NCBI GenBank assembly: GCA_947579605.1
Contig: OX388318.1
Span: 9,672,001 to 9,736,000 of the forward strand
Length of the DNA: 64,000 bases
Direction: 5' to 3'
Origin: Athripsodes cinereus
Taxonomy: Eukaryota > Arthropoda > Insecta > Trichoptera > Leptoceridae
Notes under the pieces: model-generated
What the model saw: only the letters and a program-made list of their open reading frames with translations
What the model was told of the DNA's origin: nothing
The model's database searches: none
In this document: piece after piece, positions 36,566 through 45,015 of the stretch
Layout of the letters: every line of letters begins with the position of its first letter
Position numbering within the stretch: the first letter of the stretch is position 1
Program-made: the position numbers and the translations under genes

Positions 36566-37479
36566 CTTACTGCAAGAAAATATTCTTTAAGAAAACCGAG
36601 GAGTTTTGAAATATTTCAAATTCCTATACCATTTTGAAATTTCGGCGACGGGGGGGTAGAAATTTTAATGTTTGAGAAATATTGTAGAAATTTAAGCAAG
36701 TCAATATTCGCTATTCGCATTCGCATTTGCGAATGTCGGCAACAAATATTCGCATTCGCATTCGCGAATATCCAAAATCAGACATTCGTTACATCACTAA
36801 TGCAGATGATGTGGCGCTGGTGGCTCAAGCGAAGACCTTTGAGGAACTGGAATTGACTTAGAGAATTTCCAGAAATACTTAGAGAGTTGGCATCTGCAGC
36901 CAAATCCAAAAAAGACCGCAGCGCTGGCATTGCACTTGAATAAATTTAGATACCTCTATTCTAAATTTTGTATTCTGCAGGTTCTCAAATAACCGGAATA
37001 TCGTTATTTCCTTACTGAGAATCGTACCAGACATAAATATGTATTCGTTCGTCCTAAGAAACGCACAGTTTTTGGTCAGCAGCATTACACATATTTCGGA
37101 GAGACCCAATTCAATAACCTGCCATCAGACGTGAGAAAGACTCCAAGAGGCGACGAACTTATAAAAATAATAAAAAAGCGCTACAAGCCGGATAAGACGG
37201 GATAGAACTTTCAGCAACAATTTTGAGATTCGGGCTCATGATGTCATCATTGAGCACTGAATCGCGTAAAAGTGATGTATTTCTGTGTTTTAGTGCCATT
37301 GTTTTTTTTTTTCACGTATACTTAAAAATGCCAAAGAAAACTGTGGTTTTTGATGTCATTTACCCTTATCTCGAAAAAGAAATGTATCTTTTCCGAAAAT
37401 TACCCGATTTTCAAAATTCTTTTAGTGTTTCCTTCAAGAAACCTCAAAGATTGATATTGAAATAAAAAAAAATGATGGA

Positions 37480-37957
37480 AAAACTTATTGTGGAAAAAAA
37501 TTATTACTAAAATGGAAATCCAAAAATAAAAATATATGTGCATATGTGCTTTTCCGCACAGACCCCATGGGGCCCTTTTTTGCAGCGGGCACAAATTAAG
37601 TTACTCTCACTCAAAAGTAGCATCATGCGATTTGAATGAACCACAATGTCACTTCTACCATCACTTTCTTCACAACTTGAACTATGACCAGTTTCATTTG
37701 AACTATTTTCAAATTCTGACATTTTGGGTTAAAAAATATTTATTAACCGAATCTTTTTTAAACTGTATTTAACTTTGACCCATGTTGAATTTTATATATA
37801 CAATACGAATTAAGTGAAAAAAATATCGTTGCGTGCATGTGACCTTCCCTGCTGCACGTCTATCACGTACTGATATCGCGAGCGCAATTGCGCTCGTGGC
37901 ACTTTTGGCATGTTTACACACGAGCGCAATTGCGCCTGTTGGCACTTAAACGGTTAA
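37480..37957 (-). mobile_element. piggyBac-like remnant: inverted end, N-terminus fused to Cys-rich C-terminus
   Basis: On the minus strand, TTAA (37957-37954) is followed by CCGTTTAAGTGCCA and a pair of gagcgcaattgcgc palindromes, a layout typical of piggyBac-like ends. An ORF (37722-37507) starts MSEFENSSNETGHSSSCEES, an acidic start typical of piggyBac transposases, and soon changes to CARCKKGPHGVCAEKH, which resembles the C-terminal Cys-rich domain. The catalytic DDD region would lie between, so this looks like an internally deleted derivative. The left end was not found. Confidence 0.45.
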
Positions 37958-37979
37958 ACACAGCGTAAAAAATAAACTA

Positions 37980-38309
37980 CTCACTAAAATCTGTACTTAC
38001 TATTTTAATTTCTCTTCCATTTGACTTCTTGAACTAAAAAAAATATGATTTTCTATTTCGAAAAATTGTATAAGACAAGAATAAACCATAATTACAATGA
38101 ACTTCGCAATTATTTTGGCAACCGCCATCACTCTAACGTCAAGGTAACTGTCAGAGCGATAATCACCTTGCTATGATTTCGGTTGTTCGGTTGATCATCC
38201 GACGACATCCTTGAACGCAACAGTGCGAGTCGTCGGGTGACTCGCTCCAGATTCGTGAACGGCTGGAGCATCATCGAGTGATTACTCGGCGACTGTATGA
38301 ACGCTGCCC
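37980..38309 (+). mobile_element. MITE-C, right part of the split copy
   Basis: From aaaatctgtac through aatttctcttccatttga and the cgatttcggttgttcggttg region to gaacgctgccc at 38309, this is the reverse complement of 48907-49235 with moderate divergence. Together with 25142-25256 it makes one MITE-C copy in one orientation. Its end lies 22 bp before the first ATG of the OST4 transcript model. Confidence 0.85.
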
Positions 38310-38330
38310 AAGTAATCTCTCACTTTTTCT

Positions 38331-38771
38331 ATGGTGGAAGTCGTTATTGGCAACATTGATAATACGTGTCACTTTTTTCCATCATTGTTTGAGGATTGTC
38401 AAAAACGCCGAATTCCGATTCGGAAAGTGCACGAAGATTTCTACAAAATATCAAAGGTATATTTTGGTGCTAGGTCTACACATACTCGTTGCTGTTGGAT
38501 TCGTTTATGCAACATGCTATTTTGTTTTAAATATATCACTTTCTATTGATAAATAAACGTCTGCCGGGGGAGCATTTCATAAGAGCCACTACCTATGTTT
38601 TGTTTAATCTAACTAAAAACTTATTCTATTGCGCTGTTTAATCTGCCATTTAAACTAAATTAATCGGAAACTCCAAGCTTCTTTTATACCCAATATTCCA
38701 AAATGTTTAGTGAGAAAGTGCGCAATGATGTTTATTTTAACCTTTAAATTTCTTTATAGAAGTCAAGATGA
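38331..38771 (+). CDS. Candidate spliced upstream ORF of OST4 (45 residues)
   Basis: Exon 38331-38456 opens with ATGG and gives 42 codons ([12 protein letters not shown], ..., EDFYKISK). A GTATAT donor at 38457 and a TTTCTTTATAG acceptor at 38749-38759 bound a 303-nt intron. Joined to 38760, the frame continues Lys-Ser-Arg and stops at TGA (38769-38771), overlapping the OST4 ATG (38768-38770) as AUGA. The peptide is not recognised. Splicing is inferred from sites only; a plain 5'UTR with a chance ORF is the alternative. Confidence 0.4.
38460..38757 (+). other. Putative 5' leader intron of OST4
   Basis: The stretch between the predicted donor at 38457 and acceptor at 38758-38759 is AT-rich and has a pyrimidine-rich 3' end (cctttaaatttctttatag). 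No other gene content was seen. Confidence 0.45.
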
Positions 38772-38872
38772 TCACTGATACACAGCTAGCAATCTTCTCC
38801 AATGTTTTGGGGATAACTCTCTTCCTGCTAGTGGTCTTATACCATTACATAAATGCCAACTCTACCAAATAA
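38768..38872 (+). CDS. OST4: Oligosaccharyltransferase complex subunit OST4
   Basis: A 34-residue ORF begins [15 protein letters not shown], has one hydrophobic membrane segment ([13 protein letters not shown], about residues 15-27) and ends NANSTK. The MITD.QLAIF.N.LG start and YHY.N.N ending are the signature of OST4, a single-pass ER membrane microprotein that stabilises the STT3-containing oligosaccharyltransferase for N-glycosylation. Full family length is 34-40 residues. A splice acceptor lies 9 nt upstream (38758-38759), so the 5' leader is probably spliced. A GTAAGT donor at 38878, five nt after the stop, suggests a 3'UTR intron. Confidence 0.92.
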   Translation: MITDTQLAIFSNVLGITLFLLVVLYHYINANSTK

Positions 38873-39222
38873 ATTTGTAAGTATTATCTATGTATTGAGT
38901 AGTTATTATACTTAATGTTTATGTCCAAATATTAAAGCTTCTATTACATGGTGGTGTACTTTTTACAGATAGAATAAGTTCAAATTGTATTGCTTTTGTT
39001 GGTAGTAAATGTAATCAGTCAAACATAAACATAATTGACAATAAATTTGCTGTGGCATAAAATAGCACCAGCATTAACCTTCAATCAGTTGAGCGTAAAA
39101 TGTTGATATGTCTTGCATGCACGTAAATAAAAGCAAATTATTAGTTTTGTGCCTAAAGAATCAACAAAACTCCATCAAATTTGGAACTAGGATGATTTAG
39201 TGGTCCCATCCATAGAAAAAGT

Positions 39223-39224
<2 letters not shown>

Positions 39225-39307
<83 letters not shown>
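39225..39307 (-). repeat. 83-nt poly(A) tail of the LINE
   Basis: An uninterrupted run of 83 T on the plus strand, immediately adjacent to the LINE 3' end motif. Its true length may differ, because homopolymers are error-prone in sequencing. Confidence 0.95.
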
Positions 39308-39311
<4 letters not shown>

Positions 39312-40149
39312 GGCTATCGCCTTTTACATCAAGAAAATACATTACACAATAATAAAATCACCAATTTCCAATTAAAAAGCATTAACAATTACTAAAAACA
39401 TAATTAAAACAATACAATAATTCATCAACTTATCCATCTCACATCATCAATTAAATACAATCCTTCATAAATCTCATACAAAACACAGAGAACGTTAATA
39501 CAGTTAAAATAACAAATTTTGCAAACAATTAATTGTATATTTATATGCATTTCTTCCCATTCAGTTCATAAAAAAATAATCAAAATAATAACGAAATGTA
39601 TGACATGACGTCTCGCTATCATCAGGCGGGTAACAATTATAATTTTACTACAAACTGTATAATGTACAGTAAGCGCCCGCCTATGAGGCAGCGAGTATGG
39701 TACAACTTGGATTGGTCAATGGTAAAAAACACAAATATACACAAAAACTCATGATAAAAAATAATTACGAGACTAAAATAAATCTAGAGATTAAAATATT
39801 CAATGTAAGGTTGATAAACTGATATTGTGAACAAGTTGTAAGATTGAAATTTCATCTATAAATATTGCAAATCACATCAGTAAGTAAGTTAATCGTAGCA
39901 AAAACGAATACATACATAATCAAAATATTAAAAATATAATTAAAAATTTAAATCGTATAAGTAATTAAATAACTTCACTCATGTCATAAAATAAAATTAT
40001 ACAGTAATCACAAACAAAGGAGATGAAGTGAATAATTAAAATCTTTATAACATCAATACCGTGAAACATACCAATCTATTATCATATAAAATAAAGGAAA
40101 ATTATTATGAATTAAATACATTCAATTTCACTAAAATTCAAAATATGAG

Positions 40150-42993
40150 TCAACAATTTGGGGGGCGAAAAATATCTTTTACCAGATTCCTGAAACTATT
40201 TAGGTTTATATTGAACAAGTCTATGTCTGATAAGTACCGGTTTCCTAAGCCGTGTAACCGAGGAATAACTGTATGTGTGACGTAGTTTGTCGTGAAGTTG
40301 TCGCAATAAAACAATTCACGGCTCCTCGTATATCTACTAGGTACACGATAATTGATGAGCTGCACTAATTCAGGGTTGTCAAAACAATTATTAACAATTT
40401 TAAATAAAAATATAAGATCATTTACGATTCTTCTATCTTCCAAACTTTCCAATTTCAATTCCTTTTGTAAATATTCATAACTTAATTCTTCTAGTGGTAT
40501 ACGTAATTTAAAGTTAATGTATCTTAAGAATCTATGCTGAACGCGCTCAATATTATTAATGTGGACATTATAACTTGGTGACCAAATTTGAGAATTATAT
40601 TCAAGATGACTTCTAACAAGTGATTGATACAAACGCAAGATTGCAAAGATATTTTCGAAGTCAGTAACAGTGCGCAGGACGAACCCCAACGTTTTTAGAG
40701 CTCTATTGGTGACTTCAGAAATGTGAGATGAGAATGATAATTTCTCATCAAAAATGACACCAAGGTCACGTATTTCTTTTACCAATTCCAATTTGGTGTT
40801 GTCTAGATGGTAATTATATTCTATTTTGTTTTTAATTCTAGCAAATCGTATAAATTGACATTTTTTGGCATTAAGCAAGAGTTGATTTTTTTTACACCAG
40901 TCGTTTAACTTATTGAGGTTATTCTGCAAAACGATACAATCCTGAAAACTTTCTACTCTTTTAAAGATCTTCAAGTCATCAGCAAAAAGCAGATAGCCCA
41001 CATCAGTCAATTCATAGACAAGATCATTAATGAAAACAAGGAAAAGCAGTGGAGCTAGGTGGCTACCCTGTGGAATTCCGCTGGTAGCCATAAAACTATT
41101 AGAGAAGACTTTATCCATTCTAACGCGCAATGTCCGGTCCGTCAAATAACTTTCGAACCATTTCAGTAAGGGGTTACTTATACCTAGCGTTGATAATTTA
41201 ATTAGGAGGATTTTGTGTGATACTTTATCGAAGGCCTTGCTGAAGTCCGTGTAGACACTGTCCACCTGGCAACCTTCAGCAAGACCCTCTACAATATAGT
41301 TTTCATAAATTGTCAGATTCGTAAGAGTAGATCTATCCGGCAGGAATCCGTGCTGCTGATGTTCAATAACCGGGCGTATGATAGGCAAGATGCGCTCCAA
41401 CACGAGGGATTCGAACATCTTTGGGATAGCAGATTGTATACAGATCGGTCTATAGTTAGATATGTCAGCCTTGCATCCCTTTTTGAATATCGGCGTAATG
41501 TTACCCATTTTCCAAGAAGAGGGGAAGTGCCCCTTCTCAAGAGATTTGTTAAAAATTATAGTGAGAGGGATAACAAGAGCATTTATACATTTTTTTAGAA
41601 ATATAGGAGGTATGTAGTCGGGACCTGAGGATTTCCTTGGATCAAGGTGAAGCAACATGAAATTAACTCTATCGGAATCAATGGGACACTTAGACAGATT
41701 CACTGATCTGTTGCTAGTAATAAAGCATTCATTAGTACTATTGGTATTATTTTCGAATACATTACCAAAAAACTCCGCGAATTTATTTACAATTTTTTCC
41801 TTTCCACTAACACTCTCTCGTTCCAAAAACATTTGTGCAGGGTAACTGCTATCACACTTGCTTAGAGAGTTTTTAAATTTCCATAACGATCTCATATCAT
41901 TAGTTACACTTTCGGCTTCCTTAATATATTTTGAGTAGCAGGTAGCCTTGATTTCGTTGCACTTAGCTCTCAGGTTAGAGAAGATCCTGTAGAATCTCAT
42001 GTCATTGGTTTCCTTGTAGTTTCTGTGAGCAAGTTTCTTCTCTTGTATAAGTAATTTCAATTCTGGAGTAAACCACTTGGGATAAGTATTTTTCCTGAAT
42101 ACTTCATAAGGTATGAATCTATTTATAGTATCGTACAATAGACCGTAGAATGCGGCCACGACGAATTCTATGTTATCATTCCCCAGGAAACTCCAGTCAC
42201 TAGAAAATAAGAACTCCGTTGCCTCGGCGTAGTTTCCCTTTTTGAAATTCAATGAAAAAGACGGTCCATCGCATGAATTTGTGACGTTCATATCCATTTT
42301 TACGAGTAGTGGTGGATGGTGGGAGTCAATTGGTACTAGTTCTTCATTTGCCTGCTCCACATAGACAGTATTGCTGTTTGTAAAAACAAGATCGAGAAGG
42401 CGTCCTCTTGAATTGTATATATAATTACGTTGACTTAGCCCCAAAAAATTTATAGTTTCGAGTACTTCCCTTGCTCCCTCGCGGTTTCCTTCGTTGTTAG
42501 GAACTGAATCCTCCTTTGAAGACCATCCAATGTTTGGCAGGTTGAAATCACCAAAGAGCAATAGTTTTACATTCGGATATTTACAGTGCAACTCCTCAAT
42601 CTCGTCGCAATAAGATTTGTATATGTCTGGCGTAGATGATGGTGGTATATATACATTACCAATTATCACCTTCTCTTGACCGAGGTTAGCAGTTACAAAT
42701 ATTTGTTCCAAATTATTGTGTTTTGTTTTGATAGGTGTTGTAGGGATATTATTCTTTATTGCTATTAAAACACCTCCTCCCCTTTCTTTCTTACTTGTTT
42801 GTTTATTGCGATCCTTCCTGTAGATGTTATACGTGTTAAAACCCAACTCTGAATTCTTTATTGAATCGTCCAACCAAGTCTCGGTAAGTATATATATGTT
42901 GTAGTCCAGTACTGGTATATTTTGCCGAAGTAGTGATAGTTTAGTTCTTATTCCTCTGATATTTTGTGAATAGAAAGTAAGCCTATTTATTAG
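40150..42993 (-). CDS. LINE ORF2: APE endonuclease and reverse transcriptase, intact
   Basis: More than 900 codons. The frame is open upstream of the first ATG: it already reads INRLTFYSQNIRGIRTKLSL (the endonuclease start) directly after the ORF1 stop, so the initiator Met at 42873 would delete part of the enzyme. Endonuclease: LTETWLDDS, RGGGVLIAI, GDFNLPNIGW, LLDLVFTNS, DSHHPPLLV. RT: NYRPICIQSAIPKMFE, TDFSKAFDKVSH (A), SGIPQGSHLAPLLFLVFIND (B), LLFADDLKIFKR (C, intact), KEIRDLGVIFDEKL (E). The tail includes NYRVPSRYTRSRELF. The upstream frame overlaps ORF1 in -1 phase, which suggests translation by frameshifting or reinitiation. Confidence 0.88.
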   Translation of the reverse strand, partial: LINRLTFYSQNIRGIRTKLSLLRQNIPVLDYNIYILTETWLDDSIKNSELGFNTYNIYRKDRNKQTSKKERGGGVLIAIKNNIPTTPIKTKHNNLEQIFVTANLGQEKVIIGNVYIPPSSTPDIYKSYCDEIEELHCKYPNVKLLLFGDFNLPNIGWSSKEDSVPNNEGNREGAREVLETINFLGLSQRNYIYNSRGRLLDLVFTNSNTVYVEQANEELVPIDSHHPPLLVKMDMNVTNSCDGPSFSLNFKKGNYAEATEFLFSSDWSFLGNDNIEFVVAAFYGLLYDTINRFIPYEVFRKNTYPKWFTPELKLLIQEKKLAHRNYKETNDMRFYRIFSNLRAKCNEIKATCYSKYIKEAESVTNDMRSLWKFKNSLSKCDSSYPAQMFLERESVSGKEKIVNKFAEFFGNVFENNTNSTNECFITSNRSVNLSKCPIDSDRVNFMLLHLDPRKSSGPDYIPPIFLKKCINALVIPLTIIFNKSLEKGHFPSSWKMGNITPIFKKGCKADISNYRPICIQSAIPKMFESLVLERILPIIRPVIEHQQHGFLPDRSTLTNLTIYENYIVEGLAEGCQVDSVYTDFSKAFDKVSHKILLIKLSTLGISNPLLKWFESYLTDRTLRVRMDKVFSNSFMATSGIPQGSHLAPLLFLVFINDLVYELTDVGYLLFADDLKIFKRVESFQDCIVLQNNLNKLNDWCKKNQLLLNAKKCQFIRFARIKNKIEYNYHLDNTKLELVKEIRDLGVIFDEKLSFSSHISEVTNRALKTLGFVLRTVTDFENIFAILRLYQSLVRSHLEYNSQIWSPSYNVHINNIERVQHRFLRYINFKLRIPLEELSYEYLQKELKLESLEDRRIVNDLIFLFKIVNNCFDNPELVQLINYRVPSRYTRSRELFYCDNFTTNYVTHTVIPRLHGLGNRYLSDIDLFNINLNSFRNLVKDIFRPPNC

Positions 42994-43724
42994 TTTTTTT
43001 TATTAACTGCAACAATCTTTGGCGTACCGTTAGAATACTTAATGACAATATTATTCTCCCCACCGTTTTTTCTGGTTTCCAACTCGTCCCACAGGGCCTT
43101 TAGCTGGGATCTTTGCATTTCAGTAAGATCCTGTTTCACTCTTATGTGTTTAGGTAGCTTGAATTTATTCAGAAATACAGACTTGGCATCTTCACTATCG
43201 TTAAATGTAACTTTAAGGGGTCTTACTTTATCATTTTGTCTAATACCCAATCTATGTACCTTCAAAACTGGAATGCCATTTAAAGTGTCTATGCCGTTAA
43301 TAAGCCCCGACACATGATTTAGATCTTCGGTGATTTGATCACGCGCTTGTGTATCAGAGTTCGGTTCAGGTACGTTGAACAATAAAATATTCTTCGATCG
43401 CGTGTTCCTTTCCGCTAGTTCTGTGATAGTGTCACATATGTCAACGGTTTTATTTGATGAAGAATCTATTTCAGATCGAGTAATCCTCTCTTTTAGAAGC
43501 TTAATTTCTGTTTCTTGGCTTGCAATCTTAGCCGTTGCAATACTCATTGCTGCCATAAATTCAACAGTTATTGGATTGATTTTAGCAATATGGTCCCGTG
43601 TGAATTTACTGTTTTCTGTTATCAACTGGGATAAAGCGCCGGCGGCCTTTTTCACCATAGAGATAATTTCTAGTGCATCCATCATACTATTATTCTCTAT
43701 GAGTTTGAGAGAAAAGAGACTCAA
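42990..43724 (-). CDS. LINE ORF1 protein, coiled coil and RRM-like
   Basis: 244 residues. Residues 1-95 are helical with heptad-like spacing (SQETEIKLLKERI). A central RRM-like part follows (RSKNILLFNVPEP, then VLKVHRLGI, RPLKVTFNDSEDAKSVF), and a C-terminal RNA-binding part (RVKQDLTEMQRSQLKALWDE, NIVIKYSNGTPKIV). This is the L1-ORF1p-like layout, an RNA-binding trimeric chaperone. The ORF ends AVNKKN-stop on a run of eight A residues. No CCHC knuckles, unlike the LINE at 8.6-12.0 kb. Confidence 0.8.
   Translation of the reverse strand: MSLFSLKLIENNSMMDALEIISMVKKAAGALSQLITENSKFTRDHIAKINPITVEFMAAMSIATAKIASQETEIKLLKERITRSEIDSSSNKTVDICDTITELAERNTRSKNILLFNVPEPNSDTQARDQITEDLNHVSGLINGIDTLNGIPVLKVHRLGIRQNDKVRPLKVTFNDSEDAKSVFLNKFKLPKHIRVKQDLTEMQRSQLKALWDELETRKNGGENNIVIKYSNGTPKIVAVNKKN
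42993..42999 (-). promoter_or_regulatory. Candidate -1 frameshift slippery heptamer A_AAA_AAC
   Basis: In the ORF1 frame the last sense codons are AAA AAC, preceded by A and followed at once by TAA. This is the canonical X_XXY_YYZ arrangement. A -1 slip moves the ribosome into CTA-ATA-AAT-AGG, exactly the ORF2 frame, which is open from there through the endonuclease. No stem-loop or pseudoknot was established by eye. Confidence 0.5.
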
Positions 43725-44149
43725 ATTAATAATTGAATTGTAATATTATTAATTAAAAAACCAGTTGAGTGACAACCCTGTTTCTGTTTTATTTTCTCCA
43801 CTGATGATTGGTTGTGGCGGTGTTTACGGGAACTGCTCGGATTGGCCGAATGTTCCAATAGTGCTTGTATGTTGTAGAACAAAAATCTTGAGTTTGTTAA
43901 TTTATAAGTATTTTAAATATGCACTCACCGCACTCAGCAGTTTCCGTTTAATTACAGGTATTGAAATTTCTATGAGGTTTACAGTGAGTATAGATAGTTT
44001 CGTATTTGTTCACTTTTTACTGAATTATAAATATTTCTATCGCCAAAAGTTTGACAGCAAGTTTATAGTTTCACAGGTGATTGTTGTATTTGTAAGTCAC
44101 TTGAGGAAATTGTCGCTATAAATGTAGAATTACTTTTCATAATTTTTGG

Positions 44150-44425
44150 AACTTTACCTTTTCGTTACTGTCATACATTGCCTCATGTATGCTCTCCTAA
44201 TCAATGTGCTCAACACGTATCTGTCCTATTTATAGCATCTGGTTTATAATTGATCCTGTCAATTAAGTCTTGGACACCCATGCTTCCTAACACTCCCTCT
44301 TTCAGATAAAAACACCCTCTTCGTCGTCCTCTCATTGTGTATTCGCTCCACATGTCTATCCACAAAACTTTTCTCGAATCCGCTCACTCTCCCGATATCC
44401 TCATTCTTCACTATATTTTGCAATG
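44150..44425 (-). mobile_element. LINE 3' fragment (RTE-like)
   Basis: The sequence catgtatgctctcctaatca followed by tgtgctcaacacg matches 61497-61535 (the 3' end of another minus-strand LINE). It encodes only degraded C-terminal pieces. Confidence 0.55.
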
Positions 44426-44684
44426 ATTTAACAACAATTCTTCTCTTTCTTCAATATTACTGAAAATTTGTTGGAATCATGAGTTTTTACATATTTTCCA
44501 TTTTAAATATTTGATTTAATCAAATTAAATATTTGATTATGACGAACTTTCACAGTGTTTGCTCTTCAAAAATAAATCAATTCCATTTTCATGATTGATT
44601 TTGTATTGCATTGCAGTATTAAAAAATTGCATCATAGCAGAATAATAGAATAATCACCTGGAAGCTTTACTTAATAAAATTCAT

Positions 44685-44835
44685 TTATTTATTTATTCAT
44701 CACAAACATATGCCAACAGGCCCAACATATACATATTAAAAATAAACACAATAGCAAATGACATGAGTAATGCTGTGCCCCTTTACAGGCATAAATATCT
44801 TATTTACTGAGTCACACCTCCCAAACCCCCACCCA
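44685..44835 (-). repeat. LINE 3' tail fragment
   Basis: Minus-strand (AAAT)n end (tttatttatttattcat on plus) followed by cacaaacatatgccaacagg and cccctttacaggca, a tail found in lepidopteran LINE copies. No coding sequence. Confidence 0.4.
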
Positions 44836-44912
44836 CCCACTCATGTTTCCTTTTGTAAAAATGTTTACTTTCTTTTCGTGAATTTTTGACAATTGTTTTT
44901 TTTTTGTTTCAG

Positions 44913-45015
44913 GTCACAAAATACAATTATAAGTTACTATGTACACAAATTTTATTTTTATCGTTTTATTTTCATTATTTTAAGAGTAAATAAACATTTT
45001 GTGAACTACATGCTT
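44913..45015 (+). other. OST4: Predicted 3'UTR exon of OST4 with polyadenylation signal
   Basis: A strong polypyrimidine tract and acceptor (ttgttttttttttgtttcag, ending 44912) precede about 100 bp of non-coding sequence with AATAAA at 44989-44994. The only unmatched donor upstream on this strand is GTAAGT at 38878, just after the OST4 stop. The pairing is inferred. The stop-to-junction distance of 5 nt would not trigger nonsense-mediated decay. Confidence 0.45.

Larger units (their letters stand above)
27646..36799. mobile_element. hAT-bounded block, 9154 bp, 8-bp TSD ATGCAGAT
   Basis: Left end TAGTGATGTAACGAAT and right end ATTCGTTACATCACTA are perfect 16-bp inverted repeats, flanked by the identical octamer ATGCAGAT at 27638-27645 and 36800-36807. 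An 8-bp duplication with TAG-type ends indicates the hAT superfamily. Subterminal regions on both sides are packed with attcgcattcgcgaat motifs. No hAT transposase was recognised inside; the interior holds a degenerate LINE (27.96-30.75 kb), an RTE-type LINE (31.7-34.96 kb) and LINE tails, so the original element was probably short and non-autonomous, then filled by later insertions. Confidence 0.93.
25257..37204 (+). mobile_element. LINE inserted in MITE-C; interrupted by an Hsp70-like piece and a hAT block
   Basis: Plus-strand APE-type LINE. Order: short 5' region; endonuclease in broken frames (IGQVNVEGLTRAKAEIV, then VDVIALQETHV, then VNVYKP); a foreign insert at 25918-26245; the rest of the endonuclease ([14 protein letters not shown]) and RT (YRPISLLSVVYKLFERVL, EQAGFREGRS). 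RT motif A is deleted near 27457. Motif B (GLPQGSVLSPILFNLYIAD) follows, and then KFIYAD, where a hAT block interrupts. After the block the frame resumes as ADDVALVAQ and LQPNPKKTAALALHLN, then a C-terminal piece ending RRGDEL/KIIKKRYKPDKTG-like. Several stops: an inactive copy. Confidence 0.85.
39225..43760 (-). mobile_element. Near full-length LINE with two intact ORFs and an 83-nt poly(A) tail
   Basis: Minus-strand element: short 5' region near 43760, ORF1 (43724-42990), ORF2 (to 40150), about 840 bp of 3'UTR, the terminal motif aaaggcgatagccgttta, then 83 uninterrupted A residues (T at 39225-39307 on the plus strand). Both ORFs are open and the long pure tail indicates a young insertion. 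It lies between OST4 and its predicted 3'UTR exon. ORF1 is of the coiled-coil plus RRM-like type seen in several CR1/L2/Daphne-group LINEs; the clade is not assigned. Confidence 0.9.

Noticed and set aside
38331..38549. 72-residue unspliced ORF upstream of OST4
   Set aside because: The part after 38456 is low-quality (Cys/Phe/Tyr-rich) and follows a good donor; the spliced version is preferred.
43765..44121. 118-codon ORF upstream of the LINE
   Set aside because: No recognisable domain; hydrophobic AT-rich translation, probably chance.
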